Shown here: positions 46,030 through 56,638 of the stretch, in pieces
Numbering within the stretch: the first letter of the stretch is position 1
How the letters are laid out: every line of letters begins with the position of its first letter
Source of the DNA: Elmis aenea
Lineage: Eukaryota; Arthropoda; Insecta; Coleoptera; Elmidae
Direction: 5' to 3'
Assembly (NCBI GenBank): GCA_947652605.1
Contig: OX393578.1
Coordinates: 57,791,415-57,855,414 of the forward strand
Length of the DNA: 64,000 bases
Made by a program: the position numbers and the translations under genes
The notes under the pieces: generated by a model
The model's input: the letters and a program-made list of their open reading frames with translations, nothing else
Told to the model about the DNA's origin: nothing
Databases searched by the model: none

Positions 46030-47325
46030 TTGGGGCCCTTAAAAAAGAGAGAGACAGGGAAAATTAAAATACACTTTGGCTTAATAAACAACTCTCAAAA
46101 TGGATTCAGAAAAGGCAAAACAACTACCCGCGCTATTTATATGGCAATCCGAAATGTACTTCAATCCCTCAATAAAGACAAACACACCATGGTCATGTGT
46201 GTTGATCTCTCAAAAGCTTTCGATAGTGTTGACCACGAGATACTGCTAACAAAATTAGAACACTATGGTATACGAGGGACCGCCCATAACCTTATAAAAT
46301 CTTATCTTTCGGAAAGAAACCAATATGTTGCCGGAAAAGACTCGTCAGGTAAAATTCTAAAATCTAACAAAAAGACAATCAAAAAAGGAGTCCCGCAAGG
46401 ATCAATCTTAGGCCCCCTGTTATACATACTGTACACAAATGATCTTCCAGTTTTTGCCAAAACTTCCCTTATACAATTTGCCGATGACACATCTGCTATT
46501 ATTAGTGACTCGGATTCAAAAAATTCTGAACAAAAACTCTTTGACTGCTTAGGCCAACTCCAACTTTGGTTCACATTAAACAATCTAACCTTAAATGTCA
46601 ATAAAACTCAAGTAATAAAGTTTTCACAAAGTAAATTAACCTCCGACCTAAAACTTAAAAACAATTCCACAACTATAAATGTTGTTAATAAAATATCATT
46701 TCTTGGTTTAGGTATTGACTCTAGACTGGACTGGTCATACCACATCGAACGCCTGTCACAAAGCCTGTCACGGTATCCTTTCGCTCTAAAAAACCTAAAA
46801 AAATTAGTCAGTACAAACGCGGCCAAAACTGCATATCATGCGTATGTTGAATCTAGGTTACGTTATGCTATAATTTTTTGGGGTAACGCTAGTGACTCTG
46901 CACGCCTCTTCATTATACAAAAGCGATGTATAAGAACTATTTTTGGTCTAAACTACCGAGATCATTGTAAAGACACTTTTCGTGACAAAGAAATATTAAC
47001 TTTTTACGGCCTATTCATTCTCGAAGCCATCCTTTTCGTAAGAAATAATTTTGATCTGTTTGAAGTGAATATAAGAAACCATGCAGCCAATACACGACAT
47101 AAAAAAAATCTTAAGCCCGATTGCTTCAAATATACTTATCTTCAAAAAAATGTTGCCTCTATAATTATTGCAATATATAACAAATTTAATACATCACCTG
47201 AGAGTATAAAAAATCTACGCACTCCTGACTTGAAGAAAAGATTAAGAAATGTCCTAATTTCTAAAGCTTACTATGGAGTTAGTGAATACCTTAATGACGA
47301 TTACTTTAAAAACTCCTTTAAGTAA
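46030..47325 (+). CDS. LINE reverse transcriptase, intact C-terminal part of ORF2
   Basis: A 431-codon open frame without stops. RT blocks in order: NSQNGFRKGKTTTRAI (about residues 22-36), CVDLSKAFDSVDHEIL (motif A, catalytic Asp), KKGVPQGSILGPLLYILYTN (motif B), LIQFADDTSAII (motif C, catalytic Asp pair) and ISFLGLGIDSRLDWSYHI, followed by a thumb and a C-terminal domain with FGLNYRDHCKDTF. The wording resembles CR1/L2/Jockey-group LINEs. Real homology starts near residue 17; the frame opens with TTG and has no true start, and endonuclease and ORF1 are missing, so the element is 5'-truncated. Integrity of all catalytic residues suggests a young insertion. Confidence 0.88.
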   Translation: MGPLKKRETGKIKIHFGLINNSQNGFRKGKTTTRAIYMAIRNVLQSLNKDKHTMVMCVDLSKAFDSVDHEILLTKLEHYGIRGTAHNLIKSYLSERNQYVAGKDSSGKILKSNKKTIKKGVPQGSILGPLLYILYTNDLPVFAKTSLIQFADDTSAIISDSDSKNSEQKLFDCLGQLQLWFTLNNLTLNVNKTQVIKFSQSKLTSDLKLKNNSTTINVVNKISFLGLGIDSRLDWSYHIERLSQSLSRYPFALKNLKKLVSTNAAKTAYHAYVESRLRYAIIFWGNASDSARLFIIQKRCIRTIFGLNYRDHCKDTFRDKEILTFYGLFILEAILFVRNNFDLFEVNIRNHAANTRHKKNLKPDCFKYTYLQKNVASIIIAIYNKFNTSPESIKNLRTPDLKKRLRNVLISKAYYGVSEYLNDDYFKNSFK

Positions 47326-47437
47326 TTATAATTGTGTTGTATATATTCGTATATATGTGTATTTTTTATATCATTACTGTGACATGTTCTACGCCTTTTT
47401 GGATTTTTCAGAACAAATAAAGACTACTACTACTACA
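46040..47437 (+). mobile_element. 5'-truncated CR1/Jockey-group LINE insertion
   Basis: It contains the RT frame 46030-47325, a 3' UTR of about 90 bp and an end AACAAATAAAGACTACTACT with a short (ACT)n tail at about 47420-47436. The 5' breakpoint lies somewhere at 46025-46080. A target duplication was not found, as is usual for CR1-type insertions. Confidence 0.8.
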
Positions 47438-49555
47438 TGTTAACCATTTTTGTGAGAAAATAAAAAATATGTACCTATTATTAATTTTTTAAAATTTTGA
47501 ACTAATAGTTGAACATATGTAAAAGTATGATTATAATTAATGATAATACATGTATGAATAATAGGAGTAACAATAAGAAATTTGAACAAAAACATCATAG
47601 AATTTTAATTGAAATTAAACTTTTTTTTAAATGGAAACGATAGTTGGCTATGACCTATTTAAATTGCTTATTTTGTGTCAAAAAATTTTAACGGCGAGCG
47701 TAAAAATTTTTTTTTTAGGGTAATCAAATTAAACATAAAAATATCTACGAATAATCTTCATGAATATTTTCGATATTTACAACAATAACGGAGATATGAC
47801 ACATTAATAATATTACAAAAAAACACGTTTTATTCAATAACTCGAAAACAGAAAATGATAGAATATTTTTGAAAGCAGTTCTAAGTTTGTCTCAAAAAAC
47901 TGCACATTTTTGGTAATTTAACCGTTTCTCTATCTTAAATATTAACGGAGATACCCATGCAATCCCATTGAATTTGGAACACCCTGTACATCATCAAGGA
48001 CCACTGGGTAGAACCGCACATACTTAAGATTCTAGAATCGTGATCTCGAGTTCGAGAATTTTCGATTTCGAGAATCTCGTCTCGACTCGTCTCGTGACAA
48101 CACTAGTGTCAAGTAACGTTCTTATTTTGTTGTCTTCATTTAAAAATACTTTTTGATGTAGCTTTCTGGTTTAACGAACTCCTAAAACGATTATGAACCG
48201 TTTGTTTTTGTACTTAGCTGAGAACATTGAATTTTAATGTGGGTAACTAAGCAGGCAGCACATGCACCCAGTTTTTATAACAACATAATATTATTTTAAT
48301 ACCAACGTAATATTAAGCGCGTGGTTTTAATAAACCGAAAGTTAATTAAATAAATTCTGTGCAACACCTTGATACAAAATGTAAATTGCAAATTTACTGT
48401 TTTATATTAAGGCGCAAAATGTTCATCTTCTTGAGAGTCGAAAAAGCCGTGTTGATTTTGATTAAGTATTCCATTCTCTCTTAATTTAGAAGATCTAAAC
48501 GTACTCTCTATAGACTGAATGTAAATGAAAATGAACCAATTTACGACTCAGCCATAGCATGGCTGTCACAGATTTATTTACTAAAAGTAAAGTAAGTATT
48601 TGTGTTCGGGATTAGAATTTGTAAATGGCATTTTTCAAATATTACGTTATCGGTCGAGCGGTACATATTAAATCGTTCCGTTCAAAAGTTTACTTTAATC
48701 AAATGATATCGCTTTGAAAATACAGGGTGTTTGCTTCAACGTGAACAAAACGGAATCTTGGAAACTGTAAGAGATAAAAGATAAAAGGTTGGTTAAATTA
48801 ACAAATAAGTAGGTTTTTGTGTACCAACAAAGTGTTCCGGATTTCATTATATTTTTACGATTACATTTTTAAAATGATACACTCAGTCCAAGAACGGTTG
48901 GCAAATAAAAACAAAAATTTTGTCTTCCAATGTACAGAATTAAATGTTTACTTAAGGCGACGCATTTCCGATAATTAATTTCTTAAAAGCAAACGAAAAA
49001 TACTCACACAAAGTTAAATTCGGTATTACATCAGGAAATAACGACAGCGAATATTTCTGAATAGAACTGGCCTTAATTAAAAAGTTGTTTAGCTGCTGAA
49101 ATAAATATAGCAAGTACACAATATTGCAGTGTCGGCAAGGCCCATATAATTAAACTTCGATTAATAAAGTTGCGAAATTTTAACTGGCTAAAATACATTT
49201 TAAGCGCTGTGTAAACCCATTAAAGCAATAACTGAGCACTGCTTAATTATAAACACAAACCCTCTACGTATTATTACAGTACGACTGTCATGATTGTGAG
49301 TTCACGCCCTTGTTTATGGCCACGACCCTTTCACCGCCGTTCGTAAAATTCACGTTTAAACTATAACCTGTCTTTAATTATTAGTAAAAGCAAAACGCTG
49401 TTTTCCACATTTTATGCTTTAAAGTTTAAATATTTGTAGCCTAACAAACGTTTTATTATGATTTCATAGGGAGAAGACAAGTCGTCAAAGTTTCAATTAG
49501 TCTAATTGAAATTTAAAGTACATAATTGCTGCCATGAAGTCAAATTATTTAGGTC
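47438..49555. other. Unassigned sequence with lone element ends
   Basis: CACCCTGTACAT at 47986 and ATACAGGGTGTTTGC at 48721 face away from each other, as single ends of separate elements. A hAT-like end lies at 48045-48108 (listed separately). No coding was recognised. Confidence 0.35.
48045..48108 (-). mobile_element. Lone hAT-like terminus with CGAGA repeats
   Basis: Inverted from about 48108 it reads TAGTGTTGTCACGAGACGAG, then repeated TCGAGA/TTCTCGA motifs. This is a hAT-style end followed by short palindromic subterminal repeats. No partner end or target duplication was located. Confidence 0.45.
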
Positions 49556-50150
49556 CATGTCCTGGGCCCCCCCACATTTGAAATGTAACTTTTTTTAAAA
49601 TGTAGAAGGTTGTGCTAGCCTTGTGCTGGCGTGCTTTGTTAAAATTTTTGATTGTGCTGGTTTCGTTAGGCTACAAATTCAATTTTAATTTGGGGGGGCT
49701 GTGGACATGATAGCCCCCCCACCACGTAATTTAAACATTTTTTTTAGACAGATATGTTGTGCTAGCCTTGTGCTGGCGTGCTTTGTTAAAATTTTTGATT
49801 GTGCTGGTTCCGTTAGGCTACAAATTCGATTTTAATTTGGGGGGGCTGTGGACATGATAGCCCCCCCACCACGTAATTTAAATATTTTTTTTAGACAGAT
49901 AAGTTGTGCTAGCCTTGTGCTGGCGTGCTTTGTTAAAATTTTTGATTGTGCTGGTTCCATTACACGACAATTTTGATTTTAAATTGGAGGGGCTGTAGAC
50001 ATGATAGCCCCCCCACCAAGTAATTTAAACATTTTTTTTAGACAGATGTATTGTGCTAGCCTTGTGCTGGCGTGTGCTGTTAAAATTTTTGATTGTGCTG
50101 TTTCGTTACGCTACGATTTTGGTTTAAAATCTGAGGGGCTCTAGACATGA
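49556..50150. repeat. 147-bp tandem repeat, about four copies
   Basis: TGTGCTAGCCTTGTGCTGGC begins at 49611, 49758, 49905 and 50052, exactly 147 bp apart each time. A partial unit precedes (from about 49556) and the last unit is cut at about 50150. Units 1 and 2 contain GGGGGGGCT, an 11-nt spacer GTGGACATGAT and AGCCCCCCC, a 9-bp perfect hairpin; in unit 3 the G run is GGAGGGGCT. No coding. Confidence 0.92.
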
Positions 50151-50159
50151 TTAGATTTG

Positions 50160-50445
50160 CTTTTGTATACATTGAACCATGATTGTTATTTGTTGTCTCT
50201 GAAAAGGGTGACTTCTAAAAAATTTATTGAATAATCTGTTTCTGTCTCACAGGTAAATTACATTTTTGGATGGTAAGTGTTGAATAAGTTATTGACTTTG
50301 GATTTTGGAACGCCTAAAATTAAATCGTCTACATATTTCTTTAAAAAAGGGATGTTATCAGATATTTTTGGCATTATTGTTTTTAATAAACCATCTAATA
50401 TTATTTCTGCAATAATAGGGGGTCATTTGTAAGAAGTATTTTAAA
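50160..50445 (-). pseudogene. Penelope-like element RT fragment
   Basis: On the - strand: PIIAEIILDGLLKTIMPKI, then NIPFLKKYVDDLILGVPKSK and NNLFNTYHPKM, a stop, FTCETETDYSINFLEVTLFR. 'SPIIAEI..D.LL', 'F..KYVDDLIL.IP' (the catalytic YVDD box) and 'FT.E.E....INFLDVT' are, in this order, the palm of Penelope-like reverse transcriptases. At least one stop breaks it, and neither the GIY-YIG endonuclease nor the N-terminal part is present. It abuts the 147-bp tandem array. Confidence 0.85.
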
Positions 50446-50522
50446 GTGCTGTGTTGTAACAATGTTTGTCCTATAATTTTCGTCTATGTAAAACAATTTT
50501 ATGTATTCTAAATGTGTCTATG

Positions 50523-50722
50523 NNNNNNNNNNNNNNNNNNNNNNNNNNNNNNNNNNNNNNNNNNNNNNNNNNNNNNNNNNNNNNNNNNNNNNNNNNNNNN
50601 NNNNNNNNNNNNNNNNNNNNNNNNNNNNNNNNNNNNNNNNNNNNNNNNNNNNNNNNNNNNNNNNNNNNNNNNNNNNNNNNNNNNNNNNNNNNNNNNNNNN
50701 NNNNNNNNNNNNNNNNNNNNNN
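50523..50722. other. Assembly gap (200 N)
   Basis: Exactly 200 N, a typical fixed-size scaffold gap. Sequence on either side may not be truly adjacent at this distance. All open frames across it are artefacts. Confidence 0.99.
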
Positions 50723-51236
50723 TAAATTTTTATCATTTTTCTAACGTGTATTTTGGAATCAAATATTATTTTTATTGAGGAATATCTACTAATATATTTA
50801 CCAACCACTTATGAGCTGTGTAAATTATTAAGCCGTTACAACTTAACCCGATCATTGTTACTTTTAGCCTCAACGTTGAGATTGGAAGTAACAGCTGTCT
50901 TACTACAGAAAAAAATTCTCACATATGCTTTACGAAACATAATGAAATAAATATCTTAGAAGGAAGACAAATTAATGTCCAATCTATCATTAAATCAATT
51001 TGGATGTTTGTTATACTCTACGAGAAATTAAATTTAAAAAAAAAAATACTTTCATCCCTGGTCTTCCCTACAGTCAACAGAGGATGGCATCTATAACATG
51101 AAAACGTACATAATGAAAAAATAATAATTTAAAAACTAAATATAATCAAATAGGCCGTTTATTTTAATGTAGCGCGTCCATTTAAAAAAAGAGTATTAAG
51201 TTATATATTATAATAGAACCGACCCTAATCTTTAAA
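50723..51236. other. Unassigned AT-rich sequence
   Basis: No gene or repeat boundary was recognised between the gap and the hAT-like element. Confidence 0.35.
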
Positions 51237-51244
51237 TCTGTATA

Positions 51245-52056
51245 TAGGGATTGCAATCACGGGATTCGGGATCCCGGGATCCCGGGATCCCGGTCGCCTT
51301 TTGGTCTCGAAAATCCCGGGATTTTAAATGTAGAATCCCGGGATTTTCGGGATTTAAAAATGTAACTATAAGTACATTATATTGTAAAAAAAATTGCTCA
51401 TAGTTGGTATCTACTCAACGTGAATAAGTTGAACGATGCAATTTTGCAAGTTTAAGGTTGTTTACGTTGCCGCTCGCCGTCTTATGTATGATAACAAAAT
51501 TTAAAAAAATTCTTGTACTAAGATAATAATCATCCTAATTTCTTTTATTTTTGTTACTTATAAAACAGTCTATTTTTTAAATTTTTAGTGAATTAAAGTT
51601 GTGCTTTGTTTGAGTTTTTAACAGTTTCAGCAAATTTATGTTTATGTAATAAGTATTCTAATGTATAATAAGTTTAATTTCATTTATTTAAAGGTTATAT
51701 CTAAATTCGATTATTTCTATAATAATAAAACATAATAGGTACGGTAGGAAAATATATATATTTTCCAATTATTATTAACATCTTTGCACCTATGATATAA
51801 TTAAAACAAATTAACAGAAATTATAAAGGAAACAAATTAAATAAAAAGTTAATAAAAATAATTGGTAATTACTAAATTATTCAATAATTATGTAAATCAT
51901 TTGTAATCAAAAAATATATATACACTGCATTAGCTTCTGTTTTTAAGCAAATACTTTACATTATATATAATCCCGGGATCCCGGGATCCCGGGATTAAAA
52001 CATCTTCAATCCCGAAATCCCGGGATCGTAAAATTTGATCGGGATTGCAATCCCTA
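51245..52056. mobile_element. hAT-like element with GGGATCCC-rich ends
   Basis: The TIR is TAGGGATTGCAATC at 51245 and exactly inverted at the right end (52056). Identical 8-bp flanks, TCTGTATA, lie at 51237-51244 and 52057-52064, as expected for hAT insertion. Both subterminal zones carry runs of GGGATCCCGGGATCCC and GGGATTT-type repeats, themselves palindromic. The interior is AT-rich with no transposase, so it is a non-autonomous element. Confidence 0.9.
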
Positions 52057-52069
52057 TCTGTATACAATA

Positions 52070-52440
52070 TACAAAGATGTGCGAAAGTATGAAAACAAAA
52101 CAAATATCTAAAACACTACTAATAATTGTCCAATAAAGTTTAGTTATCGTATATTCAGGATTCGATAAAAATATTTAGGTTGCAATACGACTTCCGGTTT
52201 AACCGGAATCGGGCCGTATCTTTGCAATTTTAAATGGAACACCTAGTACATGTTTATTCATTTCTTTTGAATACCTCTTTAAATGAACATTTAAGAATGC
52301 ATAAGGTTGTATGGGTTCTAAAATCAACCGTTTTCGTTAAATTCACATTTTTATGGAAATTTTGAGCGATACAGCACTTTCAAATTTTTTTCAACATTCA
52401 AGAATTTCGAAAAGGCCAGTAAATTCTCTATCAAATGAGT
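52070..52440 (+). repeat. Dispersed repeat (family also at 27610)
   Basis: A diverged copy of the repeat at 27610-28027, sharing ACGACTTCCGGTTTAACCGG, AACCGTTTTCGT and TGGAAATTTTGAGCGATACA. It follows directly after the target duplication of the hAT-like element. Confidence 0.65.
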
Positions 52441-52544
52441 ACCTAATACCTATAATGTAGAGCTGTCTTGTCATTTAAAAAAATTCCATTGTTTTTCATT
52501 GCGCTTTTGTTATTTGAAAGAAAAATACATTAATTTTGTATTAA

Positions 52545-53297
52545 CCCTTTCACCACTGAACATGTTTTTTTTGTAAATTTTATTGCAAAGCAAATTTATC
52601 AACAGATACAGTCATAAATATGATAAAAATGCAATTTTTTTTTTTTACATATATTAGGACCTTTGAAATGTCCTGGGATAATATGTCCCAGTAGTAATTT
52701 ATCGTGGGATTATGTGTCTCATAGTAGTTTGTCGTGGGGTTATTTGTCCCGATAGTATGAAATAATTGCAATCTTTTTACAAAAAAACCTTTATTGAAAA
52801 CGAAAGTAGCAGTAAAAATAGCAAAAAACAAAGCTCATACTGAAAATGAATAAAAATATTTTTACAGATATAACACGGTTGGGATATATAGTCCCGTTTA
52901 TAAATACTATTGGGACATATATTCCCATAAATATTTTATATAAATTATATTTAGTTACTTCAGTATAATTACGATATTTTTACTTAGGTACCTTATATTC
53001 CTCGTACGTCCAATTAATCAAAAACTAACTATATCACCTTTATTTTTACTTGTCTACACAAAAAACTCCAAAAAATAACGGATAAATACGCAAACTTACC
53101 ACACAGTTCAAATTTTTGATGTCCGTTAATTTCTATGTCTTACGTGTTGCCTATATAAGCAAAATAGTACGCATAAACCATGCATAAACCTTAAAAACAC
53201 TGCAACATGCATTTGTAATGTAATTTTGGGACGTATTATAACTCTAAGTAATTTATAAAATCTCCTGGGACATATTGTCCCGACAGTGGCGAAAGGG
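52545..53297. mobile_element. piggyBac-type miniature element, copy 1
   Basis: It is flanked by TTAA (52541-52544 and 53298-53301). The ends are CCCTTTCACCACTG and, inverted, CCCTTTCGCCACTG, which fits piggyBac superfamily CCC...GGG termini. The body contains repeated near-palindromes of the form GGGA-TAT-TCCC (52674-52760 and 52875-52930, and CTGGGACATATTGTCCCG at 53265-53282). A frame on the - strand across them has no transposase features. Copy 2 is at 58364-59117 and differs only at scattered positions. Confidence 0.9.
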
Positions 53298-53301
53298 TTA
53301 A

Positions 53302-54110
53302 GGTGGAAAACTAAGTACCAAACAACTTTTATTCTATATATTCTCCCTATAGTGGATATTTACTGAGATATGTACCTAGCATATTCCATTTCTTTTGGAC
53401 ACAATGTATAATATTTTTTAAAACTATTTTCCTTTGCTAATTAATTGTAATAAACAAATATTTTTACTGTATATTGATTCACTTGTCATTTTGAAACGGT
53501 TTCCTGTTAAGCAATACACCAACTGAACAGAACAAAAGCAGCAATACAACTAAAAATCGAAACAAAACTCATTCACCCGAAAAATATGATTGAAATAATA
53601 AATCAAATGCTAAGTGTCAACAATGTGAATCTACCACGAATACAAAGAAGTGTATCGACCGCATTTTTTGAGCGTGGTCGGTTTATAAAGGCCTTATCTG
53701 ATATAAAAATAAAGAAACACGCGCAATTACAAAAAAAAAACATTATTTGTTTGAGAGTTAAAAATTATGTCTTTCAGCATCTACCATCAACGGTTTAACA
53801 TTCATTTTTGTATTAATAAGATTATCAAACAAAAATATTTTAACGCTAAAAATCGCAAACTTAAAGGATTATTCTCATGACCATGAGGCGAATAAAAGAT
53901 TTCAAGTTAAATGCGAGGCTTTGGGCTTATTTCATTTTTATTTACTTGAGGTGTGTGTATTCGTGGGAGTGCGATTTCTACTTTTGATAAGCATTTTATG
54001 GGCATTCAAACTTAAAATCTTCTTAGGAGATTACAACCAAATATTAAGTCATATCTTTACCAGGGCTTTATGAAGTATTTTTAGATTTTTTTTCGATTTT
54101 ATAAAGCAAA
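53302..54110. other. Unassigned sequence with one open frame
   Basis: A + strand frame continuous over about 53520-53798 is discussed as unrecognised. No repeat ends were found. Confidence 0.35.
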
Positions 54111-54350
54111 ATAATAATAATAATAGGCTTTATTTAGTTATAAAAGAAACTATTTATACATCAATCTTTACAACTAGTACTTTAAATTAAAATTGCAGTT
54201 TTACATGGGTCTTACAACCTTCTTTAAACGCATGGAGATTAACAGAATATTTTAATTCGTTTGGTAATTGATTAAATAATTTTAGCCCTTTGTAATAGAG
54301 CGAGTTCTGTGTACTACTTTTTTTACATTTGGGGATAAAATGTTACGTTT
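54111..54350 (-). mobile_element. LINE 3' end (CR1-like C-terminus)
   Basis: On the - strand: NSLYYKGLKLFNQLPNELK, then NLHAFKEGCKTHVKL and stop. 'S..YKG..LFN.LP.EIK....L..FK..LK' is the C-terminus of CR1/L2-like LINE ORF2. A short 3' UTR ends AATAAAGCC with an (ATT)n tail at 54111-54125. Its tail structure resembles that of the LINE at 46040-47437. Confidence 0.75.
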
Positions 54351-54639
54351 CTGGCATAGAAAGCGATAAAAAAATTAAGTAAAGTATGATTTAATTAAGG
54401 TTAAATGGAGTTTTGAACTTACAACCTTTGTTAAAAATTCACTTTCCGACAAATAATTTATTGCAAAAATGTTGAAGTAACAATTTTATTGCCATTTCAA
54501 TTAGCAGGGTCTAATATTCCATATTAATTTGAAAACAATACTATTTATGGGCTGAACCCATTTCTTTACACATAATGTTCAAGATATACTTTTTCGAATA
54601 AGATTTACTATTTTTAAACAATTATTAAAACAATATTTG

Positions 54640-54722
54640 GAGCATGGAGCAGGAGCAGGCATTTGGATGTCGGAGCGGAGCTGGAGCGGAGCAATTAAAA
54701 AATTGGACTGTTCCAAACCCCT
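54640..54722 (-). mobile_element. Lone hAT-like terminus with GGAGC repeats
   Basis: Inverted from 54722 it reads CAGGGGTTTGGAACAGTCC, a typical hAT end, followed by clustered GCTCC motifs (GGAGCGGAGCTGGAGCGGAG on the + strand at 54672-54692). No matching right end or 8-bp duplication was found. Confidence 0.5.
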
Positions 54723-55983
54723 GATTTTGAGATAATTATGTCAGGAGTAGCCATTTTTGGCCTACTGAAACGTTGCGCATCCTCAGGGATGGTATGACCA
54801 CATTTTAAGTCCGAAACCTGTGTTTTAACTTTTGAAAGTAATGGAATAGATTCACCATATTAATTGGAATACTTGGCAGAAGAAAACTTTGGAAAGATCC
54901 TCTATATTTTTTTCTTCTGTAAAATTCCTTCGAACAAAAGCACTGCAACCAATGTAATCAACTTTAAAAAAGTTGTGGTTGCTATTGTAACAAGCTTTTA
55001 TTTTTAATTTCGTTCGAAACAAATGAACATCAAATAACGCCGCGCTCATTACGTTTCTACCGCCAAATTAACGTATACGTGTACTTTCGGCTAAAGCCGA
55101 AAACAAAATAAACGGTGTTTACCTCATATAAACGTTCATTACCATAAACCTCGGGAATAATGCGGCTAGATGAAAATAACACGTCAACCGCGAGGCATAA
55201 ACATGTGAAAATGTGAATTTTAGGTGTCGTAAAAATTGAAATGATGGATTGAAAAGCCATTACAGGAGCTCCCAAGTTAAACACGTTACTTTTTGCCAAA
55301 GCCGATACGTCTTAGTAATATAAAAGATTAGAGTATCCCCTCTGGGTCTAATTTTATTTTTTTTGAAGCGGTTTCAAGCATAAAACTCTTGTCGTTTAGG
55401 GTTGCTGATCATTTATATTCTAAACGGAGCGATAATAGGATATTTTTTGATAAGGATCTAGATCGCTGGGTGTCAAAATTATTGATGTGTCAATAAACAC
55501 ACCTGAAAGCGTGTTGGGGCTACATCACGCATCGTAATTTTACCTTCGCATTATCCAAGGTTTTTGTCAGTGTAAAAGTTTTGCAAAATCTGAAGTCGCT
55601 ATTTACAGAGACAGAACACAGAACAAAATGACGAACGATAAACAAAAAGACAGGTAATAATACCGGAAAAGAGTTGAAACACGAACGAAATTGTGAGATA
55701 TTTTGCAGCAGCAAATCTGTTGAAAAATATCTACAATAATTTCGGGACTGTTGCCTTGTTGTCTTTGCTATTTTTTTAATTATTTGTTCATTCCAAACCC
55801 AACCATCGTACTTCATGCAACATCCTTTATATTTTCACGTTTACTTGTAGCTAATTCTTCTGCCTTTAAGAAGCGTTATATCCTATGTCTATAGTGTGAC
55901 GTGCGCCTATGCAATGTCGTTATTTACTCGAGAGTTTTGTTGTTTTTGATTGAAATTGTTTAACCCTTTTAACTTTAAAACTA
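54723..55983. other. Unassigned sequence
   Basis: No gene or repeat was recognised. Frames of 60-98 codons on the - strand have no known domain. Confidence 0.35.
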
Positions 55984-56638
55984 TTGTTTGTTTATTTACT
56001 TATCTCTTGTTTAAGAATACCTTTTTCAATAGGTAGAATAAATTATTTACAGTCCTTATTCTATTATTAATTTCTTGTTCTATACTTCTTTTATTGTCTA
56101 TAATCCAACCCAGTTATTTCAGATTTTTAGTCTTGTTTAAACTGTGGCCATCAATGGTTATGTCGATGTTATCCCCCACTCTTGGTATTACTAGTATCTC
56201 TGATTTGTCATTATTTATTTTTAGGCCGAATTCATCAAGATGTTCTTTCCATATGTTCACCGTTCTTTGTAGTTCTATTTCATTTGGGACAGCTAAATTT
56301 AAGTCGTTCGCGTATAAAAATGCCTTCATTTTGACAGGCATCAACTTTCTAGTGCCCACCTGTATCTCTCTTGCTAATGCACTGGCCTTCTTTGCTATGT
56401 CATCCATCACTGTTATGAATAGTGTGGGGCTCAGAATACTTCCTTGTCTCACCCCTTTGTAATGTATCCGTAATATCCGCCCCTTCTGATCTTACAACAT
56501 TTTTGGTCTTGCTATAGACACTCTTAATTGCTTTTATCAAATCTAGGACAATGTTTCTGTTTCCTAATGAAGACCTTATTTTATTTCAACGAATTGAATC
56601 GCATACCTTCTGAAGATGTATTGCACAAAGGTATACAC
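55984..56638 (-). mobile_element. LINE copy 2, RT palm and thumb part
   Basis: Same family as 41397-44725. The - strand translation at 56452-56114 reads MRQGSILSPTLFITVMDDIA, ALAREIQVGTRKLMPVKMKA, FLYANDLNLAVPNEIELQRT, then WKEHLDEFGLKINNDKSEIL, continuous where copy 1 is interrupted by the pogo element. The catalytic box is YANDL. It is truncated at the 3' side at 55984 and interrupted at 56639 by another LINE. Confidence 0.88.

Noticed and set aside
49556..50150. Regular repeats considered as a CRISPR array
   Set aside because: The units are contiguous 147-bp tandem repeats without unique spacers, in eukaryotic DNA.
50466..50808. Frames made largely of X
   Set aside because: They cross the run of N at 50523-50722.
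52580..52831. An 83-codon frame with NNPTTNYY repeats as a transposase piece
   Set aside because: It is created by the GGGA...TCCC repeats of the piggyBac-type element and has no transposase motif.
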